In this document: piece after piece, positions 1 to 7,960 of the stretch | Numbering within the stretch: position 1 is the stretch's first letter | Layout: each line of letters opens with the position of its first letter | Origin: Nocardioides sp. GY 10113 | GTDB lineage: Bacteria; Actinomycetota; Actinomycetes; Propionibacteriales; Nocardioidaceae | Assembly: GCF_004919105.1 (NCBI RefSeq) | Contig: NZ_STGK01000004.1 | Coordinates: forward strand, 295,226 to 359,225 | Reading direction: 5' to 3' | DNA length: 64,000 nt | Notes under the pieces: generated by a model | Told to the model about the DNA's origin: nothing | Database searches by the model: none | What the model saw: the letters and a program-made list of their open reading frames with translations, nothing else | Translations under genes and position numbers: made by a program

Positions 1-749
1 AGGGGATGCTGGAGATGGCCGACGTCCGCTACGTCGGCGCCGGCGTGCTGGCCTCCGCGGTCAGCATGGACAAGGCGTACATGAAGATCGTGCTCGCCGC
101 GGCGGGCCTGCCGGTGATGCAGAGCATCACGGTGACCGCGCGGGAGTGGGCCGCGGACCAGACGGGTGCCGTCGAGCGCGCGGAGCAGCTCGGCTACCCG
201 CTCTTCGTGAAGCCGGCCCGCGGCGGATCCAGCATCGGGATCGGCAAGGCGCACGACGCCGCCGGCCTGACCGCCGCGATCGAGGAGGCGCTCCGACACG
301 ACCCGAAGGTCCTGGTCGAGGTCAGCGCCGAGGGCGGCCGCGAGGTCGAGTGCGGCGTGCTGGAGACCCTCGACGGCGGCGTCGAGACCAGCGTGCCCGC
401 GGAGATCCGGATCACCGGCGAGCACGAGTTCTACGACTTCGCCGCGAAGTACCTCCCCGAGGAGCACACCGAGCTCGACGTCCCGGCGGTCATCCCGGAC
501 GAGGTCGCGCAGCGGCTGCGCGACCTGGCGGCGCAGGCCTTCCGCGCGGTCGGCTGCGAGGGCCTGGCCCGGGTGGACTTCTTCCTGATGCCCGACGGCT
601 CCCTGGTGGTCAACGAGCTGAACACGATGCCGGGGTTCACCCCGTTGTCGATGTTCCCCCGGATGTGGGCAGCCAGCGGCCTGGAGTACGGCGCCCTGGT
701 GGACCGGCTGCTGCAGCTCGCGCTGCGGCGCGACACCGGCCTGCGCTGA
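1..749 (+). CDS. ddl: D-alanine--D-alanine ligase, 3' part (5' end outside window)
   Basis: This is the central and C-terminal part of the ATP-grasp ligase that joins two D-alanines for peptidoglycan precursors in the cytoplasm. The frame is open to the left edge, so the N-terminal domain is missing from the window, not from the gene. Counting from the first visible Met at position 6, the protein shows the entry segment YVGAGVLASAVSMDK (9-23), the ATP-grasp lysine and glycine-rich loop FVKPARGGSSIGIGKA (67-82), the omega-loop region DFAAKYLPEEH (144-154), and the metal and substrate motif DFF...NELNTMPGFTP (191-213). All of these are typical of Ddl. It sits upstream of thiL and recG as in other actinobacteria. 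The next gene is convergent, so this is the end of its transcription unit. Confidence 0.96.
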   Translation, partial: GMLEMADVRYVGAGVLASAVSMDKAYMKIVLAAAGLPVMQSITVTAREWAADQTGAVERAEQLGYPLFVKPARGGSSIGIGKAHDAAGLTAAIEEALRHDPKVLVEVSAEGGREVECGVLETLDGGVETSVPAEIRITGEHEFYDFAAKYLPEEHTELDVPAVIPDEVAQRLRDLAAQAFRAVGCEGLARVDFFLMPDGSLVVNELNTMPGFTPLSMFPRMWAASGLEYGALVDRLLQLALRRDTGLR

Positions 750-830
750 GCCGCCCGGGCGCAGCGCGGCCCGGCGTCGATCGCCGGCGCGCGGTCACCC
801 TCGGCGGCTGACCGCGCTCGCCCGGCTCGG

Positions 831-1067
831 TCAGATGTGGACGACCGGGCAGGTCAGCGTGCGGGTGATGCCCTCGAGGTTCTGCACCTTCGAGACGACC
901 AGCTGGCCGAGCTCGTCGACCGAGCGCGCCTCGGCGCGGACGATCACGTCGTACGGGCCGGTCACGTCCTCGGCGAGGGTGACACCCGTGATCTGCCCGA
1001 CCTCGCGTGCGACCTCCGCGGCCTTGCCGACGTCGGTCTGGATCAGGATGTAGGCCTGCACCACCAT
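831..1067 (-). CDS. Lrp/AsnC ligand-binding (RAM) domain protein, stand-alone
   Basis: A 78-residue protein made only of the Lrp/AsnC effector-binding (RAM) fold, without the helix-turn-helix that full Lrp regulators carry. The sequence shows the beta-alpha-beta pattern AYILIQTDVGKAAEVAREV, the central TGPYDVIVRAEA strand and the closing GITRTLTCPVVHI. Such stand-alone domains form dimers or higher rings and are thought to bind amino acids; the partner here is not visible. The ATG at 1067 has a good ribosome binding site (GAGGAG), about ten bases upstream, and a -10-like TAGGTT lies about 40 bases upstream. It is divergent from thiL. The family call is firm; the function is unknown. Confidence 0.9.
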   Translation of the reverse strand: MVVQAYILIQTDVGKAAEVAREVGQITGVTLAEDVTGPYDVIVRAEARSVDELGQLVVSKVQNLEGITRTLTCPVVHI

Positions 1068-1106
1068 GGGTCGCGCTCCTCGCGTCGGGGTTGGGGGATC
1101 TTGGGC

Positions 1107-1112
1107 AACCTA
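1107..1112 (-). promoter_or_regulatory. -10-like element for the RAM-domain gene
   Basis: On the minus strand the hexamer TAGGTT lies 39 bases before the ATG at 1067. It fits the actinobacterial TANNNT pattern. No convincing -35 was seen. Confidence 0.35.
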
Positions 1113-1211
1113 CTCCTGGGACGTGTCGCGGCGCACATCGACAATTCTCGAGGCGCCCGGCACGTGCGTGCCGCCTCCGTCGGCGGCCGGCCCGTCTGAT
1201 GGGATGGACCC

Positions 1212-2210
1212 ATGCCGGACCGCGCTCCCCAGACCACACCCGTGCCCGCCTCGGCGACCCTCGCCGACCTCGGTGAGTTCGGCCTGATCGACCGGATCGA
1301 CGAGATCGTGAGCGCGCTGGCGCCCGGCGACGACGTCCTCGTCGGTCCGGGTGACGACGCCGCGGTGCTGCGGGTGCGCAAGGGCCACGTGGTGGTCTCC
1401 ACCGACGTGATCGTCGAGGGGCGGCACTTCCGCCGCGAGTGGGCGGACGCGGTCGACGTGGGGCATCGGGCCGCCGCGCAGAACCTCTCCGACATCAATG
1501 CCATGGGCGGTCGCGCCCAGTGGCTGACCGTCGGCCTGGCCGCACCGCCGGACCTGCCCGCCTCCTGGGCGCTCGACTTCACCCGCGGCTTCGCCGAGGA
1601 GGCGGCCGCGGTCGGCGCCGGCGTCGTCGGCGGCGACGTCACGGCAGCGGACAGGATCGTGATCTCGGTGACCGTGATCGGCGCGTGCGCCGTCTCGCCG
1701 GTGCTGCGCTCCGGGGCGCGTCCCGGCGATCGGGTGGCCCTCTGCGGGCGGCAGGGCTGGGCGGCCGGTGGCCTGGCCGTGCTCGGCCGCGGCTTCCGGT
1801 CGCCGCGGGTGCTGGTCGAGGCCTACCGACGCCCCGAGCCGCCGTACGCCGCCGGGCCGGTGGCCGCGGAGACCGGCGCGAGCGCGATGATCGACGTCTC
1901 CGACGGCCTGCTCGCCGACGCCGGCCACCTGGCTCGCCGCTCGGGCGTGGTGCTGGACCTGCGCACCGGGGCCTTCGACGTCCCCGAGCCGCTGCTCGCG
2001 GTCGGCGCCGCGACGGGAGCCGACCCGATCCAGTTCGTGCTGGGCGGGGGAGACGACCACTGCCTGCTGGCGACGTTCCCGGCCGACGTGGCGCTGCCCG
2101 ACGGGTGGCGGGAGGTCGGCGTCGCCCGCGAGCTCACCGACCCCGACGGGCCGTCGGTCACCGTCGACGGTGCGGCGTACGACGGTCCCACAGGCTGGAC
2201 CCACTTCTGA
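1212..2210 (+). CDS. thiL: Thiamine-monophosphate kinase
   Basis: This enzyme phosphorylates thiamine monophosphate to thiamine diphosphate with ATP, the last step of cofactor synthesis. The 332-residue protein has the AIR-synthase/ThiL architecture: a Mg-binding GPGDDAAVL (46-54), STDVIVEGRHF (63-73), the NLSDINAMGG motif (91-100), the second acidic motif IDVSDGLLADAGHLA near residue 225, and GGGDDHCLL near 277. Length is normal for the family. The ATG at 1212 directly precedes the conserved domain after a short N-terminal tail. I saw no TPP riboswitch in front of it. The downstream neighbour rpmB is convergent, and a nested repeat and a terminator lie between the two. Confidence 0.95.
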   Translation: MPDRAPQTTPVPASATLADLGEFGLIDRIDEIVSALAPGDDVLVGPGDDAAVLRVRKGHVVVSTDVIVEGRHFRREWADAVDVGHRAAAQNLSDINAMGGRAQWLTVGLAAPPDLPASWALDFTRGFAEEAAAVGAGVVGGDVTAADRIVISVTVIGACAVSPVLRSGARPGDRVALCGRQGWAAGGLAVLGRGFRSPRVLVEAYRRPEPPYAAGPVAAETGASAMIDVSDGLLADAGHLARRSGVVLDLRTGAFDVPEPLLAVGAATGADPIQFVLGGGDDHCLLATFPADVALPDGWREVGVARELTDPDGPSVTVDGAAYDGPTGWTHF

Positions 2211-2222
2211 CGCCGACCCGTG

Positions 2223-2296
2223 GCTTGGGCCCCCGCGACCCGTGAGTTGGGCCCCGCGACCCGGATGCCCAACCCCCGGCTCGGCGGTACCCAAGC
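2223..2296 (+). repeat. Nested inverted repeat between convergent thiL and rpmB
   Basis: An outer pair GCTTGGG (2223-2229) / CCCAAGC (2290-2296) encloses an inner pair GTTGGGC (2246-2252) / GCCCAAC (2267-2273). The arms sit in runs of GGCCCC and CCCCGG. It resembles in design the longer element at 51802-51904, also at a convergent or near-convergent junction. It may be a dispersed intergenic palindrome or a back-up terminator. Confidence 0.55.
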
Positions 2297-2307
2297 CCCG
2301 GCTCGGC

Positions 2308-2366
2308 AAAAATGCGTCGGGCCGGCAGGACCACCCACCCCGCGAGGTGGGAGCCCTGCCGGCCCG
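2308..2366 (-). terminator. Intrinsic terminator of rpmB
   Basis: Read on the minus strand just after the rpmB stop, a perfect 12-bp stem pairs 2355-2366 with 2318-2329. An inner CCCACC/GGTGGG hairpin lies in the loop. Five U residues follow (AAAAA at 2308-2312 on the plus strand). Confidence 0.8.
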
Positions 2367-2377
2367 AAGGCGTCAGG

Positions 2378-2563
2378 TCAGCGCGAGACCTTGCCGGCCT
2401 TGAGGCAGCCGGTGCAGACGTTCATCCGCTTCGGGGTGCCGTTCACGACGGCGCGGACGCGCTGGATGTTGGGGTTGAAGCGACGCTTCGTGATCTTGCG
2501 CGACCACGGCCGGTTGTTTCCGAACGCCGGCTTCTTGTCGCAGATGTCGCACACGGCGGCCAC
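2378..2563 (-). CDS. rpmB: 50S ribosomal protein L28 (zinc-ribbon form)
   Basis: L28 is a small basic protein of the large ribosomal subunit. The 61-residue product reads AAVCDICDKKPAFGNN at its N-terminus, then TKRRFNPNIQRVRA, and ends with VCTGCLKAGKV. Two CxxC pairs (C5/C8 and C50/C53) make this the zinc-binding form. The reading frame extends further upstream, but GTG at 2563 is chosen because it begins the conserved AAVCD sequence and has AGGAG five bases before it. The gene is monocistronic, convergent with thiL and closed by a strong terminator. Confidence 0.95.
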   Translation of the reverse strand: MAAVCDICDKKPAFGNNRPWSRKITKRRFNPNIQRVRAVVNGTPKRMNVCTGCLKAGKVSR

Positions 2564-2747
2564 GGTGACTCCTAGGAGATTGCGGTTGATCAAGTCGGAC
2601 AGCTCGAGCAGCGGGACCTCGCGGTTCCGGCCCGGCGCGCACACCCGGTGGTGGCTCGCCGTGGCCTGCGGTGCACAGGCCTGCTTCGGGCAACCGGAAG
2701 AGAATATCCGACGCGCGCCCGCGCGCCGAAATCGTCGAGGCTCACAC

Positions 2748-2753
2748 TAGGGT
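2748..2753 (+). promoter_or_regulatory. -10 element of the FakA-like gene (leaderless)
   Basis: TAGGGT ends 8 bases before the ATG at 2762, and no Shine-Dalgarno sequence lies between, so transcription probably starts at or next to the start codon. Confidence 0.6.
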
Positions 2754-2761
2754 GACCCCCG

Positions 2762-4495
2762 ATGGACGCGCGCATGGGTGGGGAGACCGAGCGGGGGGTC
2801 GGGGCGACCACGCCCGCGGATGCCGAGCCGTTCTCGTTGCCGATCCTGCTCCGGTTCGTCGACGTCGCCGTCGACGCCATGGCGGCGGCCCGCGAGGAGA
2901 TCGACGGGCTCAACGTCTACCCGGTGCCGGACGGCGACACCGGCACCAACATGTACCTGACGCTCGTCGCTGCCCGCGACGCGATCCGGGAGCACGCCGA
3001 ACGGCCGGCCCCGGAGGCGCTGGCCGCGTTCGCCCGCGGCGCCCTGCTAGGCGCCCGCGGCAACTCCGGGGTGATCCTGAGCGAGATGCTCGGCGCGCTC
3101 GCGCGTCGGTTCGCCGATCCCGCGCCGGGCCGGCAGGCGACCGTCGTCGCCGAGGCGCTGGTCCAGGCCAGCCACGCCTGCTACGCCGCGGTCGGCGAGC
3201 CGGTCGAGGGCACCATCCTCACGGTGCTGAGGGCCGCCGCCGATGCCGCCCGCGGCGCCGCGTCCGCGCCGACGGCCGACACCCGGGACGTCTTCTCCGC
3301 GGCCGCCCAGGCTGCCCGCGAGGCGCTGGTGCACACGCCGGAGCAGCTGCCGGTGCTGGCCGCCGCCGGGGTGGTCGACGCCGGCGGCCGTGGCATGTGC
3401 GTCCTGCTCGACGCGGCCGAGCGGGTGGTCACCGGCCGGCGGTCCGTCGACCGCGCCGCGCCGATCGGGCAGCGGGCGCCTGCCGTGCTGCACCCCGGAA
3501 CCGCCCACGCGTCCGCGGGCACCGCCGGCACCGTCGGCACCGCCGGCACCGAACCCGCGGGCGAGGCCCACCCCTCGTTCGAGGTGATGTACCTGCTCGA
3601 CACCGACCCGGACGGCGCCGCCGCGTTGCGCGCGGCGCTGGGCGAGATCGGCGACTCCGTGGTGGTGGTCGGGGCGGACCAGCTCTGGAACGTCCACGTG
3701 CACGCCGACGACGCCGGTGCGGCGGTCGAGGCCGCGCTGGCCGTGGGCCGCCCGCACCGGATCCGGATCACCCACCTGCTCGAGCAGGCCGGCGACCACG
3801 CGGCGACCGACGCCGTCCCGCCCGCCGTACGACGGGTCGTCGCCGTCTCCGCCGGACCGGGGCTCTCCGCGATCTTCGGCGAGGCCGGGGCCGTGGTGGT
3901 CGAGGGCGGACCGGGACGCCGGCCCTCGACGGGCCAGCTGCTGGAGGCGATCGTGGCCAGCGGCGCCCGCGAGGTCGTGCTGCTGCCCAACGACGAGAAC
4001 ACGGTCCGCGCCGCGCAGGCAGCCGCGACTACGGCGGAGGCCGACGACCCGCACGGGATCCGGGTGGCGGTGATCCCGAGCTACGCCCAGGTGCAGGGCC
4101 TGGCGGCGCTGGCGGTGCACGACCCGGGCCGGTCGTTCGACCAGGACGTCACCGAGATGACCGCCACCGCCCGCCACGTGCGGCACGGGGCGGTGACCAT
4201 CGCCGCGCGGAGGGCGATGACGATGGCCGGCCCGTGCGAGCCGGGCGACGTGCTCGGCGTGATCGCGGGCGACTTCGCCGTGGTCGGCTCGACCCGGAGC
4301 GGCGTGGCCACCGTGGTGCTGGAGCGGCTGCTGGCCGCCGGCGGTGAGATGGTCACCCTGGTCGCCGGGGCGGACGGCGGCGACGAGCTCGCCGACTCGA
4401 TCACCGCCTGGGTCGAGAAGCATCACCCGCACGTCGACGTCGTCACGTACCAGGGAGGGCAGGAGCGCTACCCGCTGCTGCTCTCCGTCGAGTGA
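2762..4495 (+). CDS. DAK2/DhaL-domain protein, FakA (YloV)-like
   Basis: The 577-residue product matches the FakA/YloV family. The N-terminal DhaL (DAK2) domain binds ATP and Mg: NVYPVPDGDTGTNMYLTL (residues 47-64) is the nucleotide loop and GARGNSGVILSEM (97-109) the second loop. A middle domain and a C-terminal DegV-like or dak-phosphatase-type domain follow. In Firmicutes FakA phosphorylates fatty acids held by FakB. Whether the actinobacterial protein does so is not shown here, and no FakB/DegV gene is visible in the window. A low-complexity AGTAGTVGTAGTE stretch sits near residue 255. The gene directly precedes recG, as in other actinobacteria. It appears leaderless. Confidence 0.88.
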   Translation: MDARMGGETERGVGATTPADAEPFSLPILLRFVDVAVDAMAAAREEIDGLNVYPVPDGDTGTNMYLTLVAARDAIREHAERPAPEALAAFARGALLGARGNSGVILSEMLGALARRFADPAPGRQATVVAEALVQASHACYAAVGEPVEGTILTVLRAAADAARGAASAPTADTRDVFSAAAQAAREALVHTPEQLPVLAAAGVVDAGGRGMCVLLDAAERVVTGRRSVDRAAPIGQRAPAVLHPGTAHASAGTAGTVGTAGTEPAGEAHPSFEVMYLLDTDPDGAAALRAALGEIGDSVVVVGADQLWNVHVHADDAGAAVEAALAVGRPHRIRITHLLEQAGDHAATDAVPPAVRRVVAVSAGPGLSAIFGEAGAVVVEGGPGRRPSTGQLLEAIVASGAREVVLLPNDENTVRAAQAAATTAEADDPHGIRVAVIPSYAQVQGLAALAVHDPGRSFDQDVTEMTATARHVRHGAVTIAARRAMTMAGPCEPGDVLGVIAGDFAVVGSTRSGVATVVLERLLAAGGEMVTLVAGADGGDELADSITAWVEKHHPHVDVVTYQGGQERYPLLLSVE

Positions 4496-4514
4496 GGAAG
4501 CCGAGTGAGGAAGT
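4489..4514 (+). repeat. 13-bp tandem duplication at the fakA-like/recG junction
   Basis: Units 4489-4501 and 4502-4514 are identical over 12 of 13 bases (CGAGTGAGGAAG). The first copy carries the upstream stop codon. The second provides the GAGGAAG that can serve as ribosome binding site for recG at GTG 4519. Confidence 0.75.
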
Positions 4515-4518
4515 CGCT

Positions 4519-6783
4519 GTGATCACCCTCGAGTCCCCGCTGACCGCGGTGCTCGGTGCCACCACGCCGGCCAAGCGGAAGAAGTTCGAGTCCGGTTTGG
4601 GCCTGCGCACCGTCGGCGACCTGCTGCGCCACTTCCCCCGCCGCTACCTGGAGACCGGGTCGCTGAGCCGGGTGCACGACCTGCGGATCGGCCAGCTGCT
4701 CTGCGTGGTCGGAGAGATCGACTCCTGCACGACCCACACCTATCGCGATCGGCGCAGCGGCCGGAACGCCTACCGGGTGGAGGCGGTGCTGCGCACCGAC
4801 GGCGCCCGGCTGACGATGACCTTCTTCGCCAAGAACCCCGGCACCGCCCAGTGGCACGCCGCCCGGGTCGCGGAGGGCAACCGGGGGGTCTTCCTGGGCA
4901 AGGCCGACCGCTTCCGCGACCAGTGGCAGCTGGTCAACCCGCAGATGACGATCTTCGGGATGGCCGACCAGGGCGAGGACGACGCGGCGGGGTCGGCGGC
5001 CGCCGACGACAGGGTCAGCGAGGTCCTCGACTTCGGCAACCTGTTCCCGATCTACCCGCTGACCAAGGGCGTGGAGTCCTGGGACGTCGCCCGCGCGGTG
5101 AAGTTCGCGTTGGGCGTGGTCGAGGAGCTGCCCGAGATCATCCCCGCCGCCGTCCGCGAGGAGTACGACGTCCTCGAGGTCGCCCGGGCCTACGACTGGG
5201 TGCACCGGCCCGAGCACCGGGACCAGGTCGAGCAGGCGCTGCACCGGTTCCGGTTCGAGGAGGCGCTGATCACCCAGCTGGTGCTGGGCCGGCGCCGGCG
5301 TGCCCGGCGTGGCGAGGGCGCGGTCGCGCGCACCGGCGGCGGTGGCCTGCTGGCGGCGTTCGACGAGCGGCTGCCGTTCACGCTGACCGACGGGCAGCGC
5401 CGGGTGGGGGAGCAGATCGAGGCCGACCTGGCGCAGGAGCACCCGATGAACCGGCTGCTGCAGGGCGAGGTCGGGTCCGGCAAGACCCTGGTCGCGCTGC
5501 GGGCGATGCTGCGGGTGGTCGACTCCGGCGGCCAGGCGGCGCTGCTGGCGCCGACCGAGGTGCTCGCCCAGCAGCACTACCGGTCGATGTCGGCGATGCT
5601 GGGTGACCTGGCGGCCGGTGGCCTGCTCGGCGCGCTGGCCGGTGGGGAGAGCACCTGCGTGGAGTTGCTGACCGGTTCGATGACGAAGTCCCAACGCACC
5701 GGCCCGCTGTCGCGGGTGGCCAGCGGCGAGGCCGGGATCGTGGTCGGCACCCACGCCCTGCTCCAGGACCAGGTGATGTTCGCGGACCTGGGCATGGTGG
5801 TGGTCGACGAGCAGCACCGGTTCGGCGTGGAGCAGCGGGCCGCGCTGACCGAGAAGGCGTCGGCGCCGCCGCACCTGCTGGTGATGACGGCGACGCCGAT
5901 CCCGCGCACGGTCGCGATGACCGTCTTCGGCGACCTGGAGACCTCGACGCTCTCCGAGCTGCCGGCCGGTCGGGCGCCGATCCAGTCCAACGTGGTGCCG
6001 CTGGCCGACCACCCGGCGTGGTTCGGGCGGGTCTGGGCGCGGGTGCGCGAGGAGGTGGAGAAGGGGCACCAGGTCTACGTGGTCTGTCCGCGGATCTCCG
6101 GCGACGACGCCGAGGCCTCCCAGGTCGAGAGCGTGGAGGTGGACGAGAACGGCGACGAGGTGGTCCGGCCCGCCGCGGCGAGCGTCGAGGAGGTCCTCGA
6201 CCGCCTCACCGCCGGGCCGCTGAGCGGACTCCGGCTGGCCGGCCTGCACGGCAAGCTGCCGGCCGAGGAGAAGGACGCGACGATGCGCCGGTTCGCGGCC
6301 GGCGAGGTCGACGTGCTGGTCTCCACGACCGTGATCGAGGTCGGCGTGGACGTCCACAACGCGACCGCGATCGTGATCCTCGACGCCGATCGGTTCGGCG
6401 TCTCCCAGCTGCACCAGCTGCGCGGCCGGGTCGGCCGTGGCGGGCTGCCGGGGCTCTGCCTGCTGGTCACCGGTGCGGAGCAGGGCAGCGATGCCCGGGA
6501 GCGGCTGGACGCCGTCGCGGCGACCACCGACGGCTTCGTGCTGAGCCGCATCGACCTGGAGCAGCGCCGGGAGGGCGACGTGCTCGGTGCCTCCCAGGCG
6601 GGACGCCGCTCGAGCCTGGAGAACCTGCGGGTGCTGCGCGACGAGGACACCATCGTGGCCGCCCGGCGGGCCGCCGAGGACCTGCTGGAGGCCGACCCCG
6701 GGCTCACCGCGGCGCCGGGGCTGGCGGCCGAGGTGCGCGACCTGGAGGTCTCCGCGCAGGCCGACTTCGCGGAGATGTCGTGA
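4519..6783 (+). CDS. recG: ATP-dependent DNA helicase RecG
   Basis: RecG is a superfamily 2 helicase that reverses stalled replication forks and remodels branched DNA. An N-terminal wedge/OB domain is followed by motor domains: Walker A GEVGSGKTL near residue 314, DEQH box VVVDEQHRFG near 427, motif III MTATPIPRTVAMT, and motif VI HQLRGRVGRGG near 634, followed by the TRG-like C-terminal region. GTG 4519 is preferred because GAGGAAG lies before it. GTG 4492, nine codons upstream and overlapping the previous stop, has no ribosome binding site. The gene overlaps rsmD by four bases (GTGA), so the two are translationally coupled. The linker ending before the Walker A region is rich in acidic and Ala residues. 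Confidence 0.95.
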   Translation: MITLESPLTAVLGATTPAKRKKFESGLGLRTVGDLLRHFPRRYLETGSLSRVHDLRIGQLLCVVGEIDSCTTHTYRDRRSGRNAYRVEAVLRTDGARLTMTFFAKNPGTAQWHAARVAEGNRGVFLGKADRFRDQWQLVNPQMTIFGMADQGEDDAAGSAAADDRVSEVLDFGNLFPIYPLTKGVESWDVARAVKFALGVVEELPEIIPAAVREEYDVLEVARAYDWVHRPEHRDQVEQALHRFRFEEALITQLVLGRRRRARRGEGAVARTGGGGLLAAFDERLPFTLTDGQRRVGEQIEADLAQEHPMNRLLQGEVGSGKTLVALRAMLRVVDSGGQAALLAPTEVLAQQHYRSMSAMLGDLAAGGLLGALAGGESTCVELLTGSMTKSQRTGPLSRVASGEAGIVVGTHALLQDQVMFADLGMVVVDEQHRFGVEQRAALTEKASAPPHLLVMTATPIPRTVAMTVFGDLETSTLSELPAGRAPIQSNVVPLADHPAWFGRVWARVREEVEKGHQVYVVCPRISGDDAEASQVESVEVDENGDEVVRPAAASVEEVLDRLTAGPLSGLRLAGLHGKLPAEEKDATMRRFAAGEVDVLVSTTVIEVGVDVHNATAIVILDADRFGVSQLHQLRGRVGRGGLPGLCLLVTGAEQGSDARERLDAVAATTDGFVLSRIDLEQRREGDVLGASQAGRRSSLENLRVLRDEDTIVAARRAAEDLLEADPGLTAAPGLAAEVRDLEVSAQADFAEMS

Positions 6784-7376
6784 CCCGGATCATCGCGGGG
6801 CACGCGCGCGGCCGGCGGCTGGCCACCCCGAAGGGCGACGCCACCCGGCCGACCAGCGACCGGGTCCGCGAGTCCCTGTTCTCCGCGGTGGAGTCGCTGA
6901 TGGGCTCCCTGGACGGGCTCCGCGTCCTCGACCTGTACGCCGGGTCGGGGGCGCTCGGGCTGGAGGCCTGGTCGCGGGGCGCGGCCGCGGTGACGCTGGT
7001 CGAGTCGGACAAGCGCACCGCGGCGCTGGTCCAGGCGAACGCGCGCGACCTGGGCTGCGCCGTGGCGCGGGTGCAGGCCCGCACGGTGGGCGGCTTCCTC
7101 GCCGAGCCGCCGCCGGAGCCGTTCGACGTGGTGGTCAGCGACCCGCCGTACCCGTTGACCGAGGAGCGCCTGGCCGAGGACCTGGCCCTGCTCGCCGCGC
7201 CGGGGTGGCTGGCGCCGGACGCGCTGGTGGTCGTGGAGCGCAGCCGGCGCAGCCCCGAGCCGACCTGGCCCGCGGGCCTGGCCCGGCTCGGCGGACGCCG
7301 CGGCGAGCGCCGCTACGGCGAGACGACCCTGTGGTTCGCAGAGCCGGTGCTCGCCGGTGCTGGGGACGACCGCTAG
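6780..7376 (+). CDS. rsmD: 16S rRNA (guanine(966)-N2)-methyltransferase
   Basis: RsmD methylates G966 of 16S rRNA in the assembled small subunit using S-adenosylmethionine. The 198-residue protein begins [13 protein letters not shown], typical of the family. It has the SAM-binding motif [19 protein letters not shown] near residue 45 and the catalytic DPPY motif ([10 protein letters not shown]) near 120. The GTG at 6780 overlaps the recG TGA, and this start places the conserved TRIIAG at the N-terminus. The TAG stop codon at 7374 is also the beginning of the predicted coaD -10 element. The recG-rsmD-coaD order is widely conserved in actinobacteria. Confidence 0.93.
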   Translation: MTRIIAGHARGRRLATPKGDATRPTSDRVRESLFSAVESLMGSLDGLRVLDLYAGSGALGLEAWSRGAAAVTLVESDKRTAALVQANARDLGCAVARVQARTVGGFLAEPPPEPFDVVVSDPPYPLTEERLAEDLALLAAPGWLAPDALVVVERSRRSPEPTWPAGLARLGGRRGERRYGETTLWFAEPVLAGAGDDR

Positions 7377-7379
7377 CCT
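7374..7379 (+). promoter_or_regulatory. -10 element of coaD overlapping the rsmD stop codon
   Basis: TAGCCT starts with the rsmD stop TAG and ends 7 bases before the coaD ATG. It would give coaD its own leaderless transcript in addition to read-through from rsmD. Confidence 0.5.
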
Positions 7380-7386
7380 CCACGTC

Positions 7387-7881
7387 ATGACCCGAGCCGT
7401 GTGTCCCGGATCCTTCGACCCCGTCACCAACGGCCACCTCGACATCTTCCGCCGGGCCTCCGCGCTGTTCGACGAGCTGATCGTGGCCACCGGCAGCAAC
7501 CCGTCCAAGAGCAGGTTGTTCGGGCCCGAGGAGCGGCTGGAGATGCTGCGCGAGTCCTGCGCTGGCCTGCCGAACGTCACCGTGATGGGATTCACGGGGC
7601 TGATCGTCGACTTCTGCCGCGACCTGGGCGCCCAGGCGATCGTCAAGGGCCTGCGCGGCGGCAACGACTACGAGTACGAGCTGCCGATGGCGCAGATGAA
7701 CGCACACCTGACCGGGGTGGAGACGGTCTTCGTGCCGACCACCGCCTCGCTGGGCTACGTCTCCTCGAGTCTGGTCAAGGAGGTCGCCTCGCTCGGCGGC
7801 GACGTCTCCGAGCTGGTGCCGCCGCTGGTCCACGACCGCCTGACCGCCCGCCTGGCGGCCCGTTCGGGGGAGCCCGCGTGA
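7387..7881 (+). CDS. coaD: Phosphopantetheine adenylyltransferase
   Basis: CoaD transfers AMP from ATP to 4'-phosphopantetheine, the fourth step of coenzyme A synthesis. The 164-residue protein starts [19 protein letters not shown], which contains the nucleotidyltransferase TNGH signature. It later shows [18 protein letters not shown] and the SSSLVKEVA motif that closes the active site. ATG 7387 is chosen because it begins the conserved sequence; an upstream in-frame start at 7357 lies inside rsmD and would add residues foreign to the family. No ribosome binding site precedes the ATG, in keeping with the leaderless promoter. The length is normal. Confidence 0.96.
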   Translation: MTRAVCPGSFDPVTNGHLDIFRRASALFDELIVATGSNPSKSRLFGPEERLEMLRESCAGLPNVTVMGFTGLIVDFCRDLGAQAIVKGLRGGNDYEYELPMAQMNAHLTGVETVFVPTTASLGYVSSSLVKEVASLGGDVSELVPPLVHDRLTARLAARSGEPA

Positions 7882-7917
7882 GGTCGACGACACCCGGCGA
7901 CGAGGGGGCACGGGGTT

Positions 7918-7946
7918 TTGCTGACCGTCCCTGCCGCCACTACGAT
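7918..7946 (+). promoter_or_regulatory. Sigma70-type promoter of the yceD-rpmF-rnc-mutM group
   Basis: TTGCTG (7918-7923) and TACGAT (7941-7946) are separated by 17 bases, a near-ideal arrangement. The predicted start site is near 7953, only about eight bases before GTG 7961. Confidence 0.6.
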
Positions 7947-7960
7947 TGTCCCGATTTGTT

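Noticed and set aside
1068..1211. A thiamine (TPP) riboswitch before thiL.
   Set aside because: I saw no conserved TPP aptamer pattern such as CUGAGA in the gap; thiL is often not riboswitch-controlled.
2564..2644. A longer start for rpmB at 2644.
   Set aside because: The extra 27 residues are not part of the L28 family, and AGGAG lies directly before GTG 2563.
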